This document shows positions 1 to 7,751 of a stretch of DNA of 64,000 nucleotides, piece by piece. Both the position numbers and the translations under genes were made by a program. The stretch comes from Pontibacter coccineus. GTDB taxonomy: Bacteria; Bacteroidota; Bacteroidia; Cytophagales; Hymenobacteraceae. The stretch's first letter is position 1, and each line of letters starts with the position of its first letter. The stretch spans positions 434,001 to 498,000 of the forward strand of contig NZ_JAUOTN010000001.1 of the NCBI RefSeq assembly GCF_030546575.1. The letters are read 5' to 3'. The notes beneath the pieces are model-generated. The model searched no databases, was not told where the DNA came from, and was given only the letters and a program-made list of their open reading frames with translations.

Positions 1-146
1 TTCTGATCGCCATTGTGTTTCTGGTAGTGCTCAAAAGTGCCTTGAGCATGGTCTGGGGCATTGTGGGACTGCTGTTGTTTTCGGCTATGCTGATGCTGGC
101 CATTCGTATTTACAAGCGCAGCCGCGAGGCGAAGCAGGCGCGCTAA
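1..146 (+). CDS. C-terminal end of a small membrane protein (partial)
   Basis: An open frame runs in from the left edge in the frame beginning at base 3 and stops at TAA 144-146. The visible 47 residues form two hydrophobic stretches, LIAIVFLVVL and then VWGIVGLLLFSAMLMLAIRI, separated by a short KSALSM linker, and end in the basic tail YKRSREAKQAR. This is typical of the end of an inner-membrane protein with a positive cytoplasmic tail. The start and most of the gene lie outside the window, so no family is assigned. The protein has no homology clue I recognise. Confidence 0.6.
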   Translation, partial: LIAIVFLVVLKSALSMVWGIVGLLLFSAMLMLAIRIYKRSREAKQAR

Positions 147-181
147 ACTGCTCAACAATTCGTGCTTTGCCACGGATTTCG

Positions 182-189
182 TAACTTTG
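182..189 (+). promoter_or_regulatory. Candidate -7 element TAACTTTG
   Basis: TAACTTTG fits the Bacteroidota primary sigma factor -7 consensus TAnnTTTG exactly. No convincing TTG element lies about 20 bases upstream, and the ATG at 205 is only 15 bases downstream, so a transcript would be almost leaderless. This is a weak call. Confidence 0.25.
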
Positions 190-204
190 AACAAATAAAA
201 ACCC

Positions 205-864
205 ATGAAACAAGCCGCTCTGAAGCCCAACGAGAGAGAACTGATCAAACTGATACGCTTTTTCAGCAAGCGTGCTGCCAAGCTAATGGAGGAAGGCGAG
301 CTTAGCGCGGAACATTCCCAACTGACTGCTGCCTGCCAGAACCTGGAAACGCAGCTGCTCACGCATGCCACCAACCGCAGCGCCATTATGGACAAGCGGG
401 AGCGCCTGCTCAACATCATCGAGGACAATGCGCAGTGTCCCAAATGCAACAAAGCCGACATGCTGAAGCGCACCGGCTCCACCACCAACGAGTACGGCTG
501 GAAATGCAACACGTATAAGTGCCGCCGCTGCAACACCGGCTTCACCTGGAACCGCCCCAATAACCCCTGGGATATGGTGGAGTTCCTGGAAATGTACATC
601 GGGCAGCTGCAACTGGCCATGGCCGCCGAGCAAAACCAGGAGGTAATCAACCATACCGAAGACGCTGTGATTCAGATGAAAGAAAGTCTGAACCGCCTGC
701 GCCCGGTGCTGCAAACATCAGACGAAGAAGTAGACGCCCTGCAGCAAAAGGAAAAGGAAATGGACAAGCTGATCCACCAGTTCAAGACCTATCTGCAGAT
801 CGAGAAGATCAAACTGAACGCTTATCCGGAAGAGGAAGCTGAAGAAGAGGAAGATAATCAGTAA
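205..864 (+). CDS. Zinc-ribbon and coiled-coil protein of unknown function
   Basis: 219 residues with no family I can name. The N-terminal ~70 residues are charged and helical. They are followed by a zinc-ribbon-like core with CPKC at residues 78-81 and CRRC at 106-109, with aromatic residues around it (YGWKC, GFTWNRP). A second long helical region at ~122-200 looks like a coiled coil, and the tail is very acidic (EEEAEEEEDNQ). The pattern of a metal-binding knuckle between coiled coils suggests a soluble cytoplasmic nucleic-acid or protein-binding adaptor, but that is inference. It follows the partial membrane protein by 58 bases on the same strand. Stop TAA at 862-864; no hairpin lies immediately after it. 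Confidence 0.75.
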   Translation: MKQAALKPNERELIKLIRFFSKRAAKLMEEGELSAEHSQLTAACQNLETQLLTHATNRSAIMDKRERLLNIIEDNAQCPKCNKADMLKRTGSTTNEYGWKCNTYKCRRCNTGFTWNRPNNPWDMVEFLEMYIGQLQLAMAAEQNQEVINHTEDAVIQMKESLNRLRPVLQTSDEEVDALQQKEKEMDKLIHQFKTYLQIEKIKLNAYPEEEAEEEEDNQ

Positions 865-1005
865 GCTATTCGGTAGAAGGATTTCAGGGGTAGGTATAGC
901 GAGCAAACTGACAATCACCAAATTCGGCATATTGGCATCCGCTATACCTTGAGAACTCAGTTATCTGAAACAAATGCCGTTTACTTAAGAAATTGTCCCC
1001 CTTTT

Positions 1006-1088
1006 TGTCATCTCGACAGTATGGAGAGATCTGGATGATATAAGCATGAAGGCAATAATCCAGATTTCTCACGCTGTTCGAAATGACA
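1006..1088. repeat. Dispersed-type inverted repeat with TGTCATTTCGA ends
   Basis: The left arm 1006-1034 (begins TGTCATCTCGACAG) and right arm 1060-1088 (ends GTTCGAAATGACA) are imperfect inverted copies around a 25-base centre. The sequence type, whose spurious translation reads like SPYCRDDKKGD, is one I recognise as a common intergenic repeat in Bacteroidota. There is no second copy in this window, so its dispersed nature is from knowledge and not shown here. The open frame over it (884-1072, minus) is taken as an artefact of the repeat. Confidence 0.5.
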
Positions 1089-1107
1089 GCAAAATATCAT
1101 TAAAGCT

Positions 1108-1136
1108 GATTCGGATATATTTATCCGAATCTTTTT
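1108..1136 (+). terminator. Perfect 10-bp hairpin with T tract
   Basis: GATTCGGATA (1108-1117), loop TATT and TATCCGAATC (1122-1131) pair perfectly and are followed by TTTTT on the plus strand. It has terminator form but weak AT-rich pairing, and lies 240 bases after the nearest plus-strand gene. It may instead be one of the group of palindromes in this spacer. Confidence 0.35.
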
Positions 1137-1160
1137 AGAGGGCCCCTACCCCCAACTGCT

Positions 1161-1243
1161 GCGGGTCTCCAGACCCGCGTGTGCCGATACACGGGGATTA
1201 GGAAATCCCCAAAAGCCAACTTTCGGATTGATAAATCCGAAAG
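1161..1243. repeat. Cluster of three consecutive palindromes
   Basis: Three inverted repeats follow each other. The first is GCGGGTCT-CC-AGACCCGC at 1161-1178, the second GGGGATT...AATCCCC at 1193-1210, and the third CTTTCGGATT-GATA-AATCCGAAAG at 1220-1243 with a perfect 10-bp stem. With the hairpin at 1108 this makes four stem-loops in 136 bases, typical of REP-like intergenic elements. The open frame 1146-1352 (minus) across it is not credible as a gene. Confidence 0.5.
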
Positions 1244-1382
1244 AGCAATTGCAGTAAAATGCTTTAATTGTTGGCATTGGTAAGGGCTCGTTGCGGTAGA
1301 AATACAAAGATCTTATAACTGCGAAAGAACCTATACCTGAGTGCAGGCCCAATCACTTCTAAATCAGTAGGCTAACCAAATT

Positions 1383-1436
1383 AAAAAATCCGATGCAGCA
1401 GGGGCTTTCTATACCTGTTGCACCGGATTTTTGCTT
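1383..1436 (-). terminator. Bidirectional terminator after rluF
   Basis: A 17-bp stem, 1386-1402 with 1414-1430, contains two G-T type mismatches. It has a loop GGCTTTCTATA and T-rich flanks on both strands (TTTTTT reading minus, TTTTTGCTTTT reading plus). It lies 19 bases past the rluF stop, so it most likely ends that minus-strand transcript. The loop and 3' arm contain CTATACCTG, the iterated word of this genome. Confidence 0.75.
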
Positions 1437-1448
1437 TTATCGTATTGC

Positions 1449-2459
1449 TTAGCGTCTCTTCCGTCCGCCACTCTTGGCTGCCGGGGCGTTCCGGCTGGCT
1501 CCTCTGGCACCTGCGCTGCTCTTTCCTCCTGATTTTTTAGCGCCCGGCCCTTTCGAAGTGCCGCTCCGGCTTTTGCCTCCTCTAGCCTCGCTTACTCCGA
1601 AACCACTTTTCTTACCTGCTCCGCCTTCTTTTCGGGGCGGCCGGCTGCCAGAAGGCGACTTCTTGCGCGCCGGTTGCGAAGATGACGTTTGATTAGTAGA
1701 TGTTTTCTTTTTAGGCGCTGACCCTTCTTCGGTTTTCGCCGAGTCGGCCACCTGACTCTGGATCGTGGCAATCTCTTCGTCGGTAAGTTCGCGCCACTGG
1801 CCTAGGGGCAGTTTGGCCAGGGTAATGTTCATGATGCGGATGCGCTGCAGGGTCTGCACTTCGTAGCCCAGCGTCTCGGTCATGCGGCGGATCTGGCGGT
1901 TCATGCCCTGCGTGAGGATGATGCGGAACTTGTTGGCTCCCAACTGCTCGACAAAGCACTTCTTCGTGTTCACGCCAAGAATCGACACGCCACTGCTCAT
2001 CTTCTGGACAAAATCCTCATTGATCGGCTTGTCCACCGTCACGATGTACTCCTTCTCGTGCTTGTTGCCCGCCCGCAGGATCTTGTTTACAATGTCGCCG
2101 TCGTTGGTCAGAAAGATCAGGCCTTCGGAGTCTTTGTCGAGGCGGCCGATCGGGAAGATACGTTCCGGGTAATTGACGAAACGGATGATGTTGTCGCGCT
2201 GCGAAAGGTCGGTGGTGGTTTCGATGCCAGCCGGTTTGTTGAGCGCCAGGTATACGGGTGCCACCTGGTTCCATTGCAGCGTCTTTCCATCTACCTGTAT
2301 TTTGTCTTTGCCTTTAATCCTGGCACCGACCTCAGGCAATTTGCCATTCACCAGCACCCTCCCCTGCTCTATCAGTTTATCGGCTTCGCGGCGCGAGCAA
2401 ATACCTGCGTCGCTGATGAATTTATTCAGGCGGATGCCCTCGGCTGTGTGTTGTGTCAT
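1449..2459 (-). CDS. rluF: 23S rRNA pseudouridine synthase, RluF type
   Basis: 336 residues. An S4 RNA-binding domain (LNKFISDAGICSRREADKLI, ~11-57) precedes a RsuA/RluB/E/F catalytic domain with NKPAGIETT at ~74-82 and the catalytic aspartate D108 in GRLDKDSEGLIFLTNDG. QGMNRQIRRM and the LPLGQWRELT ending are also family marks. The NKPAG(I)-T-T-D form and similarity to RluF suggest modification of 23S U2604; RluB-like specificity cannot be excluded. The last ~100 residues (from ~240) are a Lys/Arg/Gly/Ser-rich, low-complexity basic tail, probably disordered and RNA-binding. It is the last gene of a minus-strand series and is followed by a strong terminator. Confidence 0.88.
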   Translation of the reverse strand: MTQHTAEGIRLNKFISDAGICSRREADKLIEQGRVLVNGKLPEVGARIKGKDKIQVDGKTLQWNQVAPVYLALNKPAGIETTTDLSQRDNIIRFVNYPERIFPIGRLDKDSEGLIFLTNDGDIVNKILRAGNKHEKEYIVTVDKPINEDFVQKMSSGVSILGVNTKKCFVEQLGANKFRIILTQGMNRQIRRMTETLGYEVQTLQRIRIMNITLAKLPLGQWRELTDEEIATIQSQVADSAKTEEGSAPKKKTSTNQTSSSQPARKKSPSGSRPPRKEGGAGKKSGFGVSEARGGKSRSGTSKGPGAKKSGGKSSAGARGASRNAPAAKSGGRKRR

Positions 2460-2545
2460 AATCTGAATAGGCTCGGGTATAGCCGGGCCCTGTGTATACC
2501 TTGTAAAATAACGAGAATTCTTCAGGAATAGCTAACCCCGTTTAC

Positions 2546-3457
2546 CTACAGCCCCTGCACCAGCAGGTACCAGACCGCCAGCGTAATAAAAGAGAGCGGT
2601 ATACCGAAGCCCACCATCATAGAGGCCAGCCGGGGTTTGAGTCCGTAGGAAATAGCCACGATGGAGGCCGTGATCATAGGCGCCATTCCTGCTTCGAGAA
2701 TGCTCACCTGCACCACCGGGCCGCGCATACCCAGCACCAAAACGTAAAGCAAATAGATCAGCAGTGGAGCCAGAATCAGCTGAAAAGCAAGCCCCAGGAA
2801 CAAAAAGCGCCAATGCTTGCTCTTGCGTTCGATGCGCAGTTGCATGCCCACGCTCACCAGCGCCAGTGGCGTTACGGTACTGCCCAGGCGGTTGAAAACA
2901 TCCTTCAGATCATCTGAAAAATGCAGGTTGGCCACGTTCATGGCGAAAGCGATCACAAATACTATAAAAGGCGGAAAGGTGAGGATCTTGAGGCCAATGG
3001 CTTTATAATCCGGCTGTCCTTTGGAGAAGTAGGCGGCCAGGGCTATACCTAGTGTCGACACCACCACGAAGGTACCGGGCAGGTCGACGAGGATAGCCGT
3101 CTGCAGTCCTTCCTTGCCGTACAACGCCTCGATGATCGGGAAACCGACGAAAGAAGTATTGCCCAGCCCGGCGGTGAGGATCAGGCAGCCGATCAGCTTT
3201 TTAGACCAGCCATAGATGCGGCCCAGGGTATAGAAGAACACCGCCGCCGCTGCAAAGCAGATCCAGGCCACTGCTACTGGTAGCAGCACCGTGCTGTCGA
3301 GTTTTACCTCAGGTATAGCATAGAGCGCCAGCGCAGGGAGAGAAATATAGATGATGAACTGGTTGAGCACCACCGGCGAAGCGCTCGGAAAAGCCGGCAC
3401 CCGCCGCAGCAGCACGCCCACGATCAGGCAAAGAAAAAGTAAGATGATACTGCTCAT
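2546..3457 (-). CDS. AEC-family (auxin efflux carrier-like) transporter
   Basis: 303 residues made almost entirely of about ten hydrophobic helices, beginning MSSIILLFLCLIVGVLLRR. The motifs LPALALYAIPE, AGLGNTSFVGFPIIEALYG (~93-111) and PLALVSVGMQL (~196-206), and the C-terminal half repeating the fold of the first, fit the AEC/bile-acid:sodium symporter superfamily (Mem_trans). These are inner-membrane secondary carriers for organic acids or related anions; the substrate cannot be read from sequence. It stands between rluF and the guanidino-hydrolase gene, with 86 and 74 bases of spacer. Confidence 0.85.
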   Translation of the reverse strand: MSSIILLFLCLIVGVLLRRVPAFPSASPVVLNQFIIYISLPALALYAIPEVKLDSTVLLPVAVAWICFAAAAVFFYTLGRIYGWSKKLIGCLILTAGLGNTSFVGFPIIEALYGKEGLQTAILVDLPGTFVVVSTLGIALAAYFSKGQPDYKAIGLKILTFPPFIVFVIAFAMNVANLHFSDDLKDVFNRLGSTVTPLALVSVGMQLRIERKSKHWRFLFLGLAFQLILAPLLIYLLYVLVLGMRGPVVQVSILEAGMAPMITASIVAISYGLKPRLASMMVGFGIPLSFITLAVWYLLVQGL

Positions 3458-3531
3458 GCAGGCTCCGGTAAAAATGAAACCGCAAAGCTAGTTATACGGT
3501 GTCAGCTATAAGGTATAGCGCGCCGGAAAAA

Positions 3532-4461
3532 TTATCGCTTCCGGAACAGCTCCGCGATCATGCACCGGATGCTGCCGCCCCCGGCTTTCTCGATCATGTG
3601 GATGGGCAGGTATAGCAGGTGCTCGTTGTGGGCTTTCATACGCTCCAGCTGCAGCGGCGTCAGGCTTTCGTAAGCGGCCTTCGACATCACCAGGATGCGC
3701 TCTCCCTGCCGGTTTTCGACCTGCAGCATGTTGCCGGCAAAGTACTGGTAAGTCTGCTCCTTGCTGATCTCGATGATTTCCTTCCCGCTTTCAATAAGGC
3801 TTGTTTGGAGCTTTTTGCGGTCTTGTTCAGCTACTGTGCTTAAAGCTACCACGGCATAGGTATCGCCCACACACATCATCACGTTGGTATGGTAGATCAG
3901 CTCTCCTGCCGAACCATACGCCTCGAAGGTAACTGCTTGGTAACCCAGTTTTTCGCAGAATTGCTGCAGCACCTCCACATTGGTCCGCGGAGACACAGCG
4001 GCATAGGCTATTTTGTTGACCCGGTCGAGTACCATGCTGCCCGTTCCTTCCAGAAAAACCGGTGTTTCCTGCCTCTCAAAAAGCTCCAGCGTCACGTGTT
4101 CCCCACACTGGCAGGCATGCTTTATTTGTTCGATCACCTCCTGACGCCGCTCCTTCCGTCTGCTGGGAGAAGCCATGGGGTACGTCACCAGCTGTCCCTC
4201 GGCATGGGTCGAGAACCAGTTGTTCGGAAACACAGAGTCGGGTGTGCCTGCATTTTCAGGATCCCGCAGTGTGATCACCTCCACACCCAACTCGCGCAGT
4301 TCCGCCACCGCATTTTTGAACTCCAGCAGGGCAATGTCCTGTACCTGCCCGGGTGTGAAATCCTGCAGCTCCTGTTGAAAGGAGTTCGTAGCGGCCGCCT
4401 CGGGGTTAAAACCAAAGCCTGTCGGCTCGATCATCAGGATAGTGGGAGTGGTTTGTTTCAT
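3532..4461 (-). CDS. CtlX-type citrulline/guanidino hydrolase (amidinotransferase fold)
   Basis: 309 residues, full length for the family. The pentein-fold motifs are present: PDSVFPNNWFSTH (~74-86), EGTGSMVLD (138-146), the catalytic-site histidine in IYHTNVMMCVG (H191) and the nucleophile cysteine C300 in GGGSIRCMIAE. It belongs to the arginine deiminase/dimethylargininase superfamily, in the branch annotated as citrulline utilisation hydrolase CtlX, which acts on a guanidino or ureido group. The exact substrate is unproven. No arginine or ornithine genes lie beside it. It is cytoplasmic, with no signal peptide. The ATG at 4459-4461 starts MKQTTPTILMIEPTGF, matching family N-termini. Confidence 0.82.
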   Translation of the reverse strand: MKQTTPTILMIEPTGFGFNPEAAATNSFQQELQDFTPGQVQDIALLEFKNAVAELRELGVEVITLRDPENAGTPDSVFPNNWFSTHAEGQLVTYPMASPSRRKERRQEVIEQIKHACQCGEHVTLELFERQETPVFLEGTGSMVLDRVNKIAYAAVSPRTNVEVLQQFCEKLGYQAVTFEAYGSAGELIYHTNVMMCVGDTYAVVALSTVAEQDRKKLQTSLIESGKEIIEISKEQTYQYFAGNMLQVENRQGERILVMSKAAYESLTPLQLERMKAHNEHLLYLPIHMIEKAGGGSIRCMIAELFRKR

Positions 4462-4522
4462 GGGGATTTAGGTGTTTCACAAATATACCAGAGAAAATGG
4501 AGGAAAGGGATAAGCCTAAAAA

Positions 4523-4555
4523 AACCGGCTATACCTTACACAGGTATAGCCGGTT
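4523..4555 (-). terminator. Terminator made of an inverted pair of the GGTATAGC word
   Basis: AACCGGCTATACCT (4523-4536), a 5-base loop and AGGTATAGCCGGTT (4542-4555) pair perfectly over 14 bp. Reading minus, the stem is followed by TTTTTTT, placed 20 bases after the aminopeptidase stop codon. Each arm contains the genome-wide word GGTATAGCC. Confidence 0.88.
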
Positions 4556-4575
4556 CAAAAATAAACAATCAACAT

Positions 4576-6354
4576 CTAAATCGCCTTCGCCTTTTCCTTC
4601 AGCCAGTTCAGTTCCTCTTCGCTTAAATTCGGCCCAAGCTTCTCTACCACCAGTTGGTTGTAGTCATTCAGCCACTTGATCTGGCGCTCGTCCAGCAACT
4701 CTTTCTTCACCGGAGCTGTGTCGATCAGCGCCAGGGTGAGGTGCTCGAAGGTATAGAAATCGCCGAAATCGTTGGCTTCGTCCGGTATAGTCAGCACAAG
4801 GTTTTCGATGCGGATGCCGTACTGGTTCGGACGGTACAAGCCGGGCTCTACCGAGGTGATCATGCCCAGTTCGATATCCACTGGCGTAGGCGATGGGTTG
4901 AACACATGCGGACCTTCGTGCACGTTCAGGAAGAAACCAACGCCGTGACCGGTGCCGTGTCCGTAGTTGCGGGCATGGTCCCAGAGCGGCTTGCGGGTAA
5001 TGGCATCGATCTGGTAGCCGCGGGTGCCTTTCGGGAAACGGGTGGTGGCACCGTCAATCATGCCTTTCAGCACTAGGGTATAGTCAGTCTTTTCTTCTTC
5101 TGTCAGGTTGCCGAGCGAAACCACGCGGGTGATGTCGGTGGTGCCGGTGGTATACTGCCCTCCGGAGTCAAGGAGGAACAGGCCATCGGCTTTCAGCTCC
5201 ACATCACTCTCGGGAGTGGCTTTGTAGTGCGGCAGTGCCCCATGGGCCTTGTAACCAGCGATGGTGTCGAAACTCTCGCCCACGAAACCTTCCTGCTCTG
5301 CCCGGAACTCAAGCACCTTGTCTGCAACAGAAAGCTCCGTAATTTTTACTTTGCCCAGGTTTTCCTCCAACCATTTGAAGAAGCGGGTCAACGCCACGCC
5401 GTCTTTCACCATGGTCTTGCGGGTGTTCTCTACCTCCACTTGGTTTTTAACGGCCTTGAAGAAAGTAGTTGGGTTCGTGTTCTGCGTCACGCGCACCTCG
5501 GCTGGCAGCTGCTTGTACAAGGCGTAGCAATTACGTTTCGGGTCGATCAGGATCGAGGAACCGGCCGGCAATTCGGCCAGCAGGCGCTCCACCATTTCGT
5601 AAGGCTGTAGTTCCACCCCATCAGCCATCAATTTCTTCTTGTCGGTTTCGCTCAGTTTTGCCTGATCAATGAAGAGCACCGCATTATCCTGGCTGATCAG
5701 CGCAAAGCTGAGCACCACCGGATTGCACTTCACATCGGAACCGCGCATGTTGAAGAGCCAGGCCATGTCGTCGAGCGAGGAAATCAGGTGATAGTCCGCC
5801 CGCTGCTTTTTAAGGGACTTGCGCAGGGCTTCCAGTTTCGCGGTGGTGGATTGGCCTGTAATCTCCTCTCCCAGCAGGTAAGCCGGGGCAGTTGGCAATT
5901 CGGGGCGGCCTTCCCAGATTGGATCCAGAAGGTCGCGGTCAGAGGCCAGTGCTATACCTAACGGGGCCAATTCCTGCTCCAGCAGTTCTGCCAGTCCCAC
6001 CGAGATCAGTTTCGCATCAAACCCCACTACCTCGCCCTGGTTGAGACGGTCGGCTAGCCAATCAATATATTCCGGAGCGTGCTGCACCTGCAGTTTTACC
6101 AGTTCAAAACCACTGTCCGCCAGTTGGTCCTTGGCCTGCTCAAAGTAACGGGCATCGGTCCAGAGCCCGGCAAAATCCGGGGTGATGACCAGCGTACCCG
6201 CCGAGCCGGTAAAGCCGGCGGCAAAGTAGATGCACTTGTAGCGGTCGGGCAGGTATTCGCTGATGTGTGGATCGGCGGAAGGGATGATGTAGGCGCTCAG
6301 CCCCTGCTCTTTCATTTGCTGGCGTATAGCGGCCAGTCTCTCTTTATGACTCAT
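4576..6354 (-). CDS. Xaa-Pro aminopeptidase (aminopeptidase P, M24B, long form)
   Basis: 592 residues, the length of the three-domain aminopeptidase P2 form. Two creatinase-like N-terminal domains cover ~1-300 (YIIPSADPHISEYLPDR near the start is typical), and a pita-bread catalytic domain covers ~310-525. All five dinuclear metal ligands are visible: D396 (FLLDSGGQ), D407 (GTTDITR), H470 (GHGTGHGVG), E503 (SVEPGLY) and E517 (RIENL). It removes N-terminal residues preceding proline. No signal peptide, so cytoplasmic. A strong terminator lies 20 bases past the stop. Confidence 0.93.
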   Translation of the reverse strand: MSHKERLAAIRQQMKEQGLSAYIIPSADPHISEYLPDRYKCIYFAAGFTGSAGTLVITPDFAGLWTDARYFEQAKDQLADSGFELVKLQVQHAPEYIDWLADRLNQGEVVGFDAKLISVGLAELLEQELAPLGIALASDRDLLDPIWEGRPELPTAPAYLLGEEITGQSTTAKLEALRKSLKKQRADYHLISSLDDMAWLFNMRGSDVKCNPVVLSFALISQDNAVLFIDQAKLSETDKKKLMADGVELQPYEMVERLLAELPAGSSILIDPKRNCYALYKQLPAEVRVTQNTNPTTFFKAVKNQVEVENTRKTMVKDGVALTRFFKWLEENLGKVKITELSVADKVLEFRAEQEGFVGESFDTIAGYKAHGALPHYKATPESDVELKADGLFLLDSGGQYTTGTTDITRVVSLGNLTEEEKTDYTLVLKGMIDGATTRFPKGTRGYQIDAITRKPLWDHARNYGHGTGHGVGFFLNVHEGPHVFNPSPTPVDIELGMITSVEPGLYRPNQYGIRIENLVLTIPDEANDFGDFYTFEHLTLALIDTAPVKKELLDERQIKWLNDYNQLVVEKLGPNLSEEELNWLKEKAKAI

Positions 6355-6514
6355 AGTTCGTGTGGCTTATTGAAAGAGGCAAATTAAGGAAATATGGGGA
6401 GAAATGCGCAGTCACGAACCCAGATTGGTGGTTTACCAATTGGTTAATTTTTACCCGGACGAGAAATTTCAACTGGCAAATATGCGGCTATACCTGCTTA
6501 AAAAGATGGTACGC

Positions 6515-7666
6515 TCACTTTTGGAAAATCTCAATTTCCACCCGCCTGTTCAGCGCCCTGTTTTCTTCGGTGAGGTTGTCCTTCTTCGGCGAGGCTTCTC
6601 CCAAGCCTTTGGCCGAAATGCGGTAGGCCGCTATACCTTTGTCTTCCAGGTAGGCTTTCACAGCAGCTGCCCTTCTTTGGGAAAGGGCCAGGTTGTCTGC
6701 TTCGGCCCCTACATCATCGGTATGCCCCACAATTTGAACAGCTACTTGTGCGCGCAACGCCATAAAAGCAGCCAGTGAATCGAGCAGCGGAAAAGCTACG
6801 GGCCTGATGGTGTGGTCAGCGGTGGCAAAGTTTACATCGCTGAGGGTGATGGTGCTGCCAATGGCGATGGGCGCTTCAGCTACTGATGCCATTGATGGAG
6901 CGGCATCAGGTATAGCTGAAGGTATAGCTTCGCCCTCCCCGTCCGCCTCAGGTTTGAGTACAACACTGATGTTGTCGTAACAGTAATACGTCCCTTTTTT
7001 CTTGCTGCTCTTCAGCTCTTCTTCCACTTCCTCTGTCTCCGGGTTCATCACCTCCAGCGCACTGGCATTTGCCCCCAGAAAATTACCAATCAGCAGGTAG
7101 CGTTCCCCACCTTTGGCTTTGTAGCTGCCACTCACCTTTATCCAGTTCGTTCTGGAAGCCAGCGGCTCGGCTGTAGCAGGCCTGAGCGAGGTGTAAGGTA
7201 TAGCAGCGTTTGTCAGGGGATGGTCTTTGAGCCCGTATACCTGCCTGATGGCTGGCAGGGGCCTGTTTACGAAGTGTACCGTTACTTCACTGATGGGTGG
7301 TTCAATAGTAGAGGCCTTGATGGTATGGAGCGACACCACATACTCTTGGTTCTTCCGAAGCGGCCTCGCTAATTCTACCTGCGTCAGCTCGCTTGCTTCA
7401 AAACTAAACCACTGGCAAAGACAAACCTCCCCAAATTCAATATTGGCAAGCTGCCTGGAGGGCGTGTTGGATTGGTACGCATTAAAGTAAGGCGGGAACT
7501 GCAGTACTTTCGCTTCTATAGAGGCAATGTCGGGGGTGCCGCTTATGGCTTTAAATCCAATGACACCCCCTTTCAGCTGCTCCAGGCTGGGGTTCCGGAC
7601 CAGGTTCTGCGCCATAGCCTGACTAAGGTATAAGCTAAAAAGAAAGTACAGCAGTATCGCTTTCAT
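6515..7666 (-). CDS. OmpA-family outer-membrane or periplasmic protein
   Basis: 383 residues. A signal peptide ends near AMAQ (residue ~20), and the mature protein begins NLVRNPSLEQL, an opening common in Bacteroidota lipid- or glycan-associated OmpA proteins. Residues ~20-235 look like a beta-sandwich of unknown function. The C-terminal ~110 residues are an OmpA/MotB peptidoglycan-binding domain: LSDVNFATADHTIRP, then VQIVGHTDDVG, LSQRRAAAVKAYL and ENRALNRRVEIEI. It probably tethers the envelope to peptidoglycan. The linker ~240-270 is Ala/Pro/Ser-rich. It lies between a lipoprotein gene upstream (85-base gap) and the aminopeptidase. Confidence 0.88.
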   Translation of the reverse strand: MKAILLYFLFSLYLSQAMAQNLVRNPSLEQLKGGVIGFKAISGTPDIASIEAKVLQFPPYFNAYQSNTPSRQLANIEFGEVCLCQWFSFEASELTQVELARPLRKNQEYVVSLHTIKASTIEPPISEVTVHFVNRPLPAIRQVYGLKDHPLTNAAIPYTSLRPATAEPLASRTNWIKVSGSYKAKGGERYLLIGNFLGANASALEVMNPETEEVEEELKSSKKKGTYYCYDNISVVLKPEADGEGEAIPSAIPDAAPSMASVAEAPIAIGSTITLSDVNFATADHTIRPVAFPLLDSLAAFMALRAQVAVQIVGHTDDVGAEADNLALSQRRAAAVKAYLEDKGIAAYRISAKGLGEASPKKDNLTEENRALNRRVEIEIFQK

Positions 7667-7751
7667 GTCATTTTTTACGGAGAGAAGCGGTGGAAGGTAT
7701 ACTGCATGCGATCAGCTGATCCGCTATTTTTAAAAGGGTAATAGCTCACCT

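Noticed and set aside
884..1352. Open frames at 884-1072 and 1146-1352 (minus) as small proteins
   Set aside because: They lie exactly over inverted-repeat elements and read like translated REP-type sequence; no start signal or family feature.
1474..2531. Several long open frames antisense to rluF (1474-1692, 1882-2172, 2058-2531)
   Set aside because: Composition shadows of a GC-rich gene on the other strand; the rluF frame has clear domains and catalytic residue.
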